Shown: piece by piece, positions 47,600-57,282 of the stretch
How positions within the stretch are numbered: position 1 is the first letter of the stretch
How the letters are laid out: every line of letters starts with the position of its first letter
NCBI GenBank assembly: GCA_031835245.1
Contig: JAVKOQ010000046.1
Coordinates: 124,001 to 188,000, forward strand
Source of the DNA: Balamuthia mandrillaris
Taxonomy: Eukaryota > Discosea > Longamoebia > Balamuthiidae
Reading direction: 5' to 3'
Length of the DNA: 64,000 bases
Position numbers and translations under genes: made by a program
The notes under the pieces: model-generated
Seen by the model: only the letters and a program-made list of their open reading frames with translations
What the model was told of the DNA's origin: nothing
Database searches by the model: none

Positions 47600-49429
47600 T
47601 ACTTAGAATGTTTAATGCTATTGCCTTTTTTCTTTCTTTTTCTCTCTTTGTGGAAACTATCTAAAGGTCTACTGTCTGCAGATCTGGTTCTCCTTGGGTG
47701 CTCCTTTTTCCTTGGCCTTTTTCTTCTTTTCTTTTTTTTTCTATTCTCTTTGTAAGCAATAATAAGAAGGCAGCAGAGGATGTTTACTATACATGTAAGG
47801 GAAAAGTATTGATAGTTAAGAAGGCAACCAGAAAGAAAGAGACTCAGTGTTGTGAAGTGACTTCATGGTTTCTTTGTTCTTAAGTTCTAAGCTTAGGAAA
47901 GTTCCAGGGAAGGCAGGAGGAGGACATTTTTTGAATGGCCTGGTGTCAAAAGAAGAAAGGAATGAAGAAAGAAACAAAGAAAGAGTTGACTATGTTGGTA
48001 GTTGCCAACAGAGTATTCAGTTAGCTGTTACTTCCTCTTTCCTTTTGTTCTCTTGGTGCACAATAGATGGGGCAAAGTGAAGTAGTTTAGAGAGACAGCC
48101 ATTGTACTTTGCCTTAATACACCTAGTTCAAGTTTTGTTGGAAGAAGTTAGAATAGTGTAAAGGCAGAATGGTGACTTTTCTTACCACCTTTCATCACTG
48201 AGGTAGGAAATGATCTCCTCAGTACCATCAATGGCTGTTGTTGCTATTGTCTATTTTTGCTTTATTCCCTTATATTCCTCTTGCTCCATCCTTTTCTCCT
48301 TCTCCCAGCTTAACTCTTCCAACTTGCACAAAGGAACAATATTATGTTTCTAGATTTGTTAACAACTGCCAACATAACCAACAACTTGCTTCTTTCTTCA
48401 TTCTTCCTCAGTTTATATCAGTACTGAGCCCACATCAGCTTCTTGTGATTTCCCATAGATTTCTCTGTTGTGGAACTTAGGAACTTTTCTTTCTTCTTTC
48501 TAATGCATGGCTTCTCTTGATTAGTTATTTTTCTCTTTCATTTTGTCTCTTTCTTTCTTTATCTTCTCTTTTCTTTCTCTCAGAACAGGAACAAGTAATA
48601 AACACACACACATTCTCTGTCACGACACTTTCCTTTCATTAAAAGCCTAATCTTGGTCTCATTCACTTTTTTGCATTCTTGCATTACTGGTCTGAGCTAA
48701 CAGATACCTCTTTCTCAGTCAAATATATACTCTGTCAAGCCATCATATTTAAGATCCTTTTCCTGTAAGCCTTCTTTTTCTTTTTACTTCCCTTGTTGAA
48801 ATCTGTGCAAGTACAAAAAGGAAGTAATGTGTGTAGAAAAAGTATTATTGTGTAAAAGAAGAAATAACAAACATTGCATACAAGGCTATAAATGCATATG
48901 GAGATTAGAAAGGAGAAAGCAAAGGATAGCTAGCTGCTATGAAGTTAGTCTGAAAGCTCATTTAACACCTTTCACTTGTGAACTAAAAACAATTTGAAAG
49001 GCATTGAGGATGAGGGAGTAAGAAAATTAGAGATATGTTGGAAAACTGACAATTTGCATCATTATGACTTCCTGTCAACACTTTCCCTGGTCATCCCAAA
49101 TTTTCTCACCCCTTTTTATTTTCCCTTTTTCCTCATGACACACTCAAAGTACACACTTTGGTCCACACCTTTTTTCTTGTGAATAAACTCAAAGTCACTT
49201 ACATGCTATCCCTTTCTTGATCCACAGAGTTTATCCCCCATCAACAGATACAATATGGATGTACAATGCTTACTTTTTATGTATAAATTAGTGTTGTTCT
49301 CAGAGCAAATAAACTTCTTATGACTACATATATAAGGAGAGATAGGGATAGGTATTATGGGAGAGTAGTATAATAGTACTGTAGTATGACTAGTATTATA
49401 TGTATGAATGGACAGCTTTCTGAGAAGAG
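47600..49429. other. AT-rich stretch without recognisable genes
   Basis: About 1.8 kb of low-GC sequence with pyrimidine-rich plus-strand blocks (47620-47750, 48480-48580). Only short open frames occur; none shows a domain. It contains copy 3 of the intron-like repeat (49328-49376). Probably decayed mobile elements. Confidence 0.45.
49328..49376 (-). repeat. Partial copy 3 of the intron-like repeat
   Basis: Shares GGAGAGATAGGGATAGGTAT and the following TATGGGAGAG (plus strand) with copies 1 and 2; the T-rich half is missing. Confidence 0.55.
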
Positions 49430-49612
49430 GAATTAAGAAAGGAGGTTTATTGACTTTCTTATTCAATGTATATATTGATGGGATGACAAGAAAGCTTTAA
49501 GTGACAGAGGAAAAGGAAGGAAAAGATAAAGCAAGGAATAGTTATGTGTTGTTTGTAGATGATTTAGCAGTGGTGACCAGTGATCTATCCATGCCACCTA
49601 ATTGATGTTAAT
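49430..49612 (+). mobile_element. Non-LTR-type reverse transcriptase fragment
   Basis: Reads GGLLTFLFNVYIDGMTRKL, a stop, then YVLFVDDLAVVTSDLS. FNxYID followed about 30 residues later by FVDDLAVV matches RT motifs B' and C of LINE-like elements. Only this scrap is recognisable. Confidence 0.55.
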
Positions 49613-50316
49613 ATAGAAGAGCACAAATGTTTTGTTTCACACAAAGGGTGAAATAAAAGGAAAAACTCCTTGTGGTGTAATAGCAGGCAATTGGTCCACA
49701 TCACAGATGTTGACAGAAATAAAAGGAATGAAAAGGAACAACAGAGTGATTGTATTGAGATAATCAAACTGGCACACTCATTCCCTTCTTTGCCTTCTAC
49801 TACTTCACTTCATTTAAACCTACTTTTTCTATTTCTTCAACTGCTGAGCAATACACATGCTTTAAGGGCAAGCTCAGAATCTTTCATGGGCATTTGCTGT
49901 GCTCTTTAGATCTGATTATCACAATAGGTTGCTTACCTATATTGTATTGTAATCCATTACACTGACTGCCTAGAAAAGTCAAGTTACATATACCACTTAT
50001 TGCTATTATCATAAGATGCAACATGCATCTGCCAGAATCTACTTCAAAGGGCACGACCTCATGATTATTGTCATAAAAAGCTAGTAAAGTGGCACTGTGC
50101 TGCTATCTAGTTCAAAACCCAGTGCATAGTTAGGCTTCCAGACAGATTTAGAACTGCAATGCCATGTTGACCCGGTCTCACTGCAGGTTTCCCTAGCACA
50201 AGGCCAAAGAGTATCCTAGTGCAATGTTTGTGTAGATGCAGGACTTATACAAGCTTAGCTAGGATACAAGCTTAGCTAGAATTGTTGAGTTTTGCATAAG
50301 TTTAATAAGCTCCTCT
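49613..50316. other. Spacer between mobile-element island and AATF
   Basis: About 700 bp of AT-rich sequence with no gene seen; includes an 18-19 bp tandem duplication of AAGCTTAGCTAG(G/A)AT near 50250-50282. Confidence 0.4.
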
Positions 50317-51796
50317 TCAGTGGAATAAATTTTGGAAAAGTTCTTCAGCCACAGGCCATGGCTTTGTATCTGGGATAGGAGGCATAAAATTTACCAAAGC
50401 ACCTTGAACATCATACCTTTGAATGCATTGTTAGAGGGAGAGAGGCAGAGGGAGAGGCAGAGGGAGAGAAATACCGTATTTTTCTTCCTTTACTTGCCCG
50501 TTGATCAACAACACGCTTTTTCTTCTTTGCTTGGAGCTTTTGTGCCTTTACATAGTTTCGTCCTATTGAGTCTGGATCTAATAACAGCACCAAATCAGAA
50601 CCTATTTTATTGGTGCAAAAAGGCAATAGAAAGAATATACCCATTGCATCTGCGCTACTACTCTCAATAAACTCCCTCAAAAGCTTGTTGTAAAAATCCG
50701 AGTCATCAAATATTTCGTCGTCAAAGAGCTCTTCCTGTGGAGGCCCATCTTCTTCCTGTTAGAGTCTTCAGTCAGATCGAAAACCGAGCTAATAAGATTT
50801 TCATGTCCATACGAACCTGAAGCAAGTCTTTGGCAAATACTGAGTATGAGGATCGTCGTAATTGAGTACGCTTTACCAAACGATCTTCATCTTTTAGCAC
50901 TTGTTCTATTTGTCTTATTGCGTTCTAAAAGCAACCATAAGTATCAGTAAAATTAAAGTACAAATAGTACCGACTTACCCCGCCAATGGCTTTAAGATTT
51001 TTATTTAATAGAGCTCCTCCCGAAGTTATTTGTGTCTTGTCGCTCCACTTTTGCACTACGTCATTTACCTTGGGATACATACTTTAGACATTTTAAAAGT
51101 GTTAGAAAAATTTACCTAAACAACAGATCAATAAAATGAGGAAAAAGAAAGGAAAAGCTGCATACACTTCAGTTAGGCCTTTTATGCGAAGCCAAGTAGC
51201 TTCAAGCTCATCCTGGTCACCGTTATCATCTTCTCGCTTCCTTTTAGCTGCATTGGAGCCCTCTGATGCGGCTTTGAACGTTTCGCTTTGAGAAAATAAA
51301 ACCTGTGACAAACTTCAGTGCTCCAGGCCAGCAGGAACAAAAATGGGATTGCAAACCTGCTCTAAGTTGGTAAGTTCCCCAAGAAGACCTACGATAGCGG
51401 AGTCAAGCTCGTTTATATTTCGACCAATCTGTTGGTCTTGTTGTAGGAACAGTGCATAGGAATCGTGCTATTTTTAACCGTTTATGAGCAACAAAAAACG
51501 AAATGAATAACGCTTTAATCTAGTGGAGCGAAATACGACACCTGCGGCATGCGAGATGCCATGCCTAACGCTTTTTGCAATCGAATGCGCAGGTCTAAGA
51601 AGGCATTCCACAATATCTTTGGGCATGATGGGCGTCAGTGTTGAGAACGGTTGAATAACGGAAATAAGGTGTGTCCCTTACCAGCTGGTTCATGGCATGG
51701 GTGGCCTTTTCCATCTCTTTGGTGTTATCTCCGCTAAGGGCGGCAACTGTAGCCCTGTTAAATTACTTTTAGCTACAAGAGAGAGAAAACAGAGAG

Positions 51797-51837
<41 letters not shown>

Positions 51838-52599
51838 AAGAAAAAGCGAGAAGAGTGAAGAGTGAAGAGGGAAAAGAGAGAAGGGAAATAAGCGATAAGA
51901 GAAATAAGAGAGAAGCAAGAGAAACGAGAAGAGCAAAGCGAGAAAACGAGGCTTCTGAACCTTTGTTGTTCTCTCTCTAATTCTTCCAATTCCTTTTCCA
52001 CGTCCTCGGCACTCCTGTCGAAGAGGGAATTGAGGTTTGCGTCTGTTCTTGTGCTAACCTGTTGCTCCTGTTCTTCTTCACTTCCAGAGTCATCTTCCTC
52101 CTCCTCTTCGTCCAAGTCATTCTCCGGTTGATCGTCGTCGCTGCTCAAATCGTGCGGATACCGAAGGTCGGATTCTTCTGAAAATTCTTCTTCGGAGGAC
52201 GAGCGAGGAATAGTGTAGCCTTCAGCATCAGCCAAAATTTGTCTTGAGGTGGCTTTGCCCTCATATTTAGGGCCAAGGGATAATGCGGGCCGCAAAGGTA
52301 GCCTCTCCCCTCTGGGAGACCTCTTTGTTAGCGAGGATTGTGACCGAATTGAATATGGAGTACGTACCCCTTACGCACTTGACTATCGTCCTCATTTATA
52401 GAGTCCGAAAAGTAGTCGGCAGAGGCAAGCTTAGCGCCCTCCCCCAGAAAGCCTTCCTCTTCTTTAATTCAACGAAGCAAACCGGTAAACCCTTCATGTG
52501 CACCTCACTCACAGCGGAAGTAAAGGAGAAAAACGCACCTCCATGGGTTGCCTTCGGAGAAGGGTCAAATAGTTGCGCGAGTGTTCGAGAGAGAGGCAT
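50317..52599 (-). CDS. AATF: AATF/Che-1 (Bfr2) family ribosome-biogenesis protein
   Basis: Nucleolar protein needed for small-subunit processing (Bfr2 in yeast). The start (ATG 52597-52599) reads MPLSRTLAQLFDPSPKATHG; splicing leads to GEGAKLASADYFSDSINEDD, then LSLGPKYEGKATSRQ, the AATF N-terminal pattern. A long acidic Asp/Glu/Ser region follows (EEEEEDDSGSEEEQEQQ). Middle exons are helical. The C-terminal TRAUB region reads LFDDEIFDDSDFYNKLLREF, then RVVDQRASKGRKIRYF, then VQGALVNFMPPIPDTKPWPV before the stop at 50317-50319. Around ten introns; one contains GA/CT repeats (51800-51835). Confidence 0.88.
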
Positions 52600-52872
52600 C
52601 AAGAAGAGCTCTACCACCACCACCACCACCACCACCCGTTCGTTCGTTCTTTCTTTCTTTTTTCTTTTCTTTGGTTGGCATGATCTGATCTGATCTCTAA
52701 ACACGATCGATAATGCTGACGTCAGAGTTAATTAGCGCCAACGCAGGCTGGCTGGCTGGTTGGCTGGGCTGCCACAACGCGCAAGCTAGCTCAGCCACCA
52801 CCCCCCCCACACCCCCACACCAACCACCACCCCACCCACAACCACACCACCACACCGCCGCTGCACCAAAAC

Positions 52873-55069
52873 ATGGGAGGAAGCTTGTCGCGCAAGGCTC
52901 TTGGGCAAATAGAGCTCTCCAAGAAGACGGGCGGCACCGAGTTGAATCTATGCGACTGTGGGATACAAAAGCTGGCGGGGTTCAACCGCATTGTGAAGCT
53001 GAAGCTGCTGGTTAAACTGGACCTCTCCAGGAACTACCTGCAAAACGTTCCCTCCAAAATACAGCGGCTGGTCAACCTCGAGGAATTGGTGTTGAGCTTC
53101 AACGAGATACAAAAGCTTCCAAGCGAGCTGTGCTCTTTGAAAAACCTGCGGGTGCTCTTTCTCGACAGCAATAACCTGACTGAGCTTCCCGAGAGCATTG
53201 GCAACCTCTCCGCTACCCTCCAAGTGCTCAGTATTGCAGGCAACAGGATCAAGTCCTTGCCCGCCAGCTTCCGGGAACTCAACCTCCAACATTTGGATTA
53301 TTCCTCCAATGGTCTTACCGTTCTACCTCCTCAAGTATTTGACCTCACCAGTCTAAAGCACCTCTCCTTTGCTGGCAATAAGCTAGACGTACCTGGTAAC
53401 CTCTTCTCTCTGCTCCTCTCTCTCTCTCTCTGCTCTCTCTCTCTCTCTCTCTCTCTCTGGCTCTGCGTTCCTGTTGTTTTTTTAGTGGCTTTTTTCATTT
53501 TTAACGGGCTAACTCGTATGTTTTGGGATTTGCTCGGTGGCTTGTTTGCCTCATAGATGAGATTACAAAGCTGAGCAATCTGGAAAGCTTGGACATCTCT
53601 GGCAATGATATGATGGCACTTAACCCAATTATTGGTAACCTGAGCCGGTTGCAGGTGCTAGTAATGCAGAAGAACCGATTTACACATCTCCCGGATGAAG
53701 TAGCATACCTCTCACGCCTTCGAGTGCTCAACGTGGAGAACTGCAATTTGCAGAACCTCGATAATCTAAATCTCTCTCTACTTACTGAAATGGAAGAGTT
53801 ACTCTTTTGTGATAACCAACTGGATCACTTCCCGCGTGGAGTGGGTCGTATGACTCGCTTGCGTGTATTGGACCTTTCCAGAAACCGTTTGACCAAGCTC
53901 ATTCACGAAGTTGGTTGGTTGGATCAGAGTATTCGCAAGCTTCTTGTTGGTGGCAATCAGCTATCAGCTGTACCCGGAGAGCTTTGCTTTTTAAACCCCG
54001 CAATTGAACTTGACCTCAACAACAATCCTCTGAAGGTATTTTTGTAATTATTCTCATTTTTTTTTTGTTTGTTGCTTTCTCGCCAAGTTATATCATGGAC
54101 AACGTGATGACTTGCTTTTTGCTTATTGTGTAGGCCCCATTTGTGCAGTGGTATCAAGAGGGACTCATCACTTTGATGGAAAATCTGCAACCCTTTCTTC
54201 GAGGTGTGGCGAATTCTCTCTCTCGGTCTCTCTCTCTCTCTCTCTCCATGTCGCGTACCTCCGTGCCTTGACTAACTGTTGTACGCTGTGGGTATTTTCA
54301 CAGCCTACCCTCCGTATTGCTATCCTGAAGACAGCCCGGATCTGCACTCCAGCCAAGCAGGACGCCCTTCTCAGTTTAACATTCAAGCTATCGATAAACA
54401 AAAAGCTATTCGCATCAATGGTTGGCAACTTAACATTTTCATTTTGCCAATAGGAATGGCACTAGAAAAGACTAATCCTTTTACCATGGCACATTCAGGT
54501 GGAGATGAAATCGAGGCTCATTGGAAGGGTTTTGATGCTACTGGAAATCCTCTAATCCTGAAGGGAATAACAAAGGACAACCAAGACGGCACCTACACTG
54601 TATTTTACAACTTTAAACACAGCGGCAAATTTGAGCTTCATCTTACAGAATCAGGAGAACCTATCAAAGGTAGCCCAATTGATTTTTACATGGCTTCTGG
54701 TACGCGATCTCTCTTCTCTTCTCTCTCGCCCCCTTTTTGTCTGACAAGAAGCACATAGGGCCAAGCGATCCATACCAATCCAGAGTGTCAGGTGAGGGGC
54801 TAGCTGGAGGGGTTGCAGGTCAGCCTTGTACCATACTGGTGCATGCCAGAGACCAATTTGCCAATCATCTTGACCACGAAGAAAGGGTAGAAGTGGAAGT
54901 GAAGGGGCCAAGTGGTGCCAACCCAAAGGCCTTAGTACAGTACCAAGGAGACGACGAAGGGATCTACAGTGTCTCGTTTACGGCAGGATGGCCAGGCCAA
55001 TACAGCGTTACAGTTTTCATTGAAGGACAACGCTTAGAGTGCACCCCTGTCACCATTCCAATCTCGTGA
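52873..55069 (+). CDS. N-myristoylation-motif LRR protein with filamin repeats
   Basis: The first residues MGGSLSRK fit an N-myristoylation site (MGxxxS) plus basic residues, so plasma-membrane anchoring is likely. Some 13 leucine-rich repeats of the PIDD/Ras-binding (SHOC2) type follow: LLVKLDLSRNYLQNVPSKIQ, LEELVLSFNEIQKLPSELC, LRVLFLDSNNLTELPESIG, LSNLESLDISGNDMMALNPI, LRVLDLSRNRLTKL. C-terminal Ig-like filamin repeats begin near 54460: GITKDNQDGTYTVFYNFKHS, GKFELHLTESGEPIKGSP, then VSGEGLAGGVAGQPCTILVH, GDDEGIYSVSFTAGWPGQYS. Stop codon 55067-55069. The start ATG is the first in frame and gives the lipidation motif. Confidence 0.82.
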
Positions 55070-55498
55070 GCGGAATTATTTGGTATTGTCAGTTCGTTGT
55101 TGTTGTTCTCTTTATTCAAATTATTCACAGTAAAAGTTTTACACGTTCAAAGTTTGCCAGGCAAGGTGGAAGCAGGAGAAGGAATACAAAAAAAGTTGCA
55201 GCAGTGATGGTAGGTAGTATAGTGGTTGGTGGGGGGATATCCTGTTCTGCAACGCGTGCACCGTGTGAAGGAGAGGAGAAGAAGGGACTTGCCCTTGCTG
55301 AAAAAAAAAAGATGAAGGAAAAAAATTGTGGCTGAGCAAGGCAGTGCAAGGAAGGGCAGGCAGAGGGTGGGCAAGAGCGGTGGGTGTGCAGGGACAAGGT
55401 TGGAGTAGAAAGTAGCACGCATTGCATCGCAAGCTTGGAAAGGCTGAAAGAGGATCGTTTGCAAGTTGTGTAAGAAGCGAGGGGAAAAAAGAGCCATG
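55070..55498. other. Spacer between LRR-filamin gene and RWP-RK gene
   Basis: About 430 bp of convergent 3' flank. Short open frames occur in all directions without recognisable content; two A-runs at 55187-55193 and 55302-55312. Confidence 0.45.
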
Positions 55499-56711
55499 CT
55501 AGAGCCGAATGACAACGGGCTTGAGTTCGTCCTGTCGCTTTCTCATGAGATACCCAAGGCGACCTTCAATTTCTTCAGGAATAGGCGCTCCTTGGGGCAC
55601 GTTGTGCAAAAGGGTCATGATCTCTTTGTCGAGCTTGCAAACAACCCTCCAAGGCCATTTCCGGTTACGTACAGCCTCCTTCCACCGCTTGCTGAGTGTA
55701 GAGGGAGGAATGCTGAGCTTTTTGGCTGCTTCCGACTGAGGCATATTGAGATACTCCGTGATGTCCACAAAGTTCTGCCCATTGGGCACCGTGACAGGGT
55801 TGATGATGCGGCGGTTGTTGTTCTGAGCGACGAGGGCATTCATGCCAGGAGACCCGCCCGAACTTGACTGTGGAGGCGAAGATACAGCGGCAGCTCCCTG
55901 AGGAGAGGATGGTGCCCCTGTTGGTAATGAGGGCTGAGGTTGAGTTTGTGATTGAGGCGGAGGCTGTTGTTGAGGTTGAGGCTGAGATAGAGGGGGTTGT
56001 GGCTGTGTTTGTGTTTGGGATTGTGGGGGCATAGGACCAGCAGAGGGTGTGTTGGAAGCACCAGGGCGGGCTTGAGGAAGGCCAGTAGGGAGGCCGCTGG
56101 GGGGGGAAGGCGGGGAACCCATTGTGGGGCTCCTGCTACCATTGCCTTGGGGAGCATCACTTGGCAGTAACCGGCCGTTATCCGTAGAGCCGCCCATACC
56201 TGAGGGATGGCTGGTTGTGGACGTTACTGTCACATCTCTGTGAGAAACCTCTGGCCCCTGTTGTGGATGGAGACCTTTCTCTTTCTCTCCTCCCAACAGA
56301 CCCATAGATGGTAGAGAGGGGAGAGAATTGAAGGAATAGCCACTCAGGGAAGGGTTGGAGCCAAAGAAGTCAAAGGGAATTTGGGCTGCAGGGCTTTTTG
56401 AGCTCCGGCTGCCTGAGGAGGGAGAGATGTCCGCATCCGTTCGGCTTCCCCTTCGATTGCTTGATCTGGGTGAGGTAGCGCCGTTGCTGGTGTTTAAAGC
56501 ATTCTGCAAGGTTTTTTTGTGAGAAAAGATTGAAAAAGAAAACGGTCATAAAAAGGGCGGTGGTGGGGGAGGTTTTGAGAAACATGATAGAAGCCCAAAA
56601 AAAAAACTAACAAACCTGTTGGGCTTTGTTGGAAGTTGGAGAAGAGTGAGAGGATTTTCGCTTCTTTTGCGCTTGAGAGGAGGGAGGAGCAGGAGAGCTG
56701 CTATTTGACAT
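55499..56711 (-). CDS. RWP-RK domain transcription factor
   Basis: Two exons. Exon 1 (start ATG 56709-56711) encodes a Ser-rich, basic start MSNSSSPAPPSSQAQKKRKS; exon 2 begins NALNTSNGATSPRSSNRRGS. The middle is Pro/Gln/Ser-rich. The C-terminal RWP-RK domain reads NMPQSEAAKKLSIPPSTLSK, RWKEAVRNRKWPWRVVCKLD, KEIMTLLHN: the helix-turn-helix part (EAAKKLSIPPSTLSKRW) is followed by the WP motif as KWPWR. The family is best known from green plants and algae (NIN, MID) but also occurs in amoebae. Stop codon 55499-55501. Confidence 0.85.
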
Positions 56712-57282
56712 TTTCAACTGGGCGGTGTGTACAACCGGACAAAAAGAAGTATCTGAAAGAAGGGGAGGCTGGGTTTCGTTGTGGTAGTTTCTATCTGTTT
56801 TCTGGTTTTTTCTGTTGGTTTTTGTGGGACAGAACAGAGGGAAAAACGAAAACAGAAAGACAAGTACTTATTGGCAGTACGCGCAAGTTGGAAAGGGGAA
56901 CAACCAACTAGAAAGCAGGAGGGCAGAAGCACCAAAAAAAAAAAAAAAAGAAAGAGAGGGGAAAGAGGGGGAAGTGGTTTGAACGAGGCAGCAAAAACAG
57001 CACCGACTGTTGTTAACTGTTGTTTGTGCTGTTTTGACAGACTAGTCTGAGCAACGCACCCGAAGGCTCCACGGATTTTCCACAGAATCTTTTGCGAACC
57101 CTCGAATCATTTGTCCGTTGTCGACCAATTGCATTTCTGCCTGCAAAACTCCGGGAATTCCAGGGGGAGAAGACGGAATGTACGAAGAAAAAGGTTAGAA
57201 AAAAGGCAAAAGGTATCATTTGATTTTTTCCCATCACATACTTACCATATTTAGAAAAAGTTAGCCGGTAGGACCCCTTTTG
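56712..57282. other. Upstream region of the RWP-RK gene
   Basis: About 570 bp. It contains a 13-A run (56936-56949) and, on the minus strand at 57050-57270, two short open pieces with a plausible GT-AG intron between them (SYRLTFSKY / AEMQLVDNGQMIRGFAKDSV) ending in a stop near 57047. These may be a 3' exon of the next gene or a separate small gene; I cannot decide. Confidence 0.35.

Noticed and set aside
55125-55515. Minus-strand frames of 97-122 residues rich in Phe/Leu/Pro
   Set aside because: Overlapping in three frames, low complexity and no domain; probably 3' flank of the neighbouring genes.
57047-57270. Two small minus-strand pieces that could be a terminal exon pair
   Set aside because: No in-frame donor joins them to the SPIN90-like gene, which stops at 57283-57285; too short to call a gene alone.
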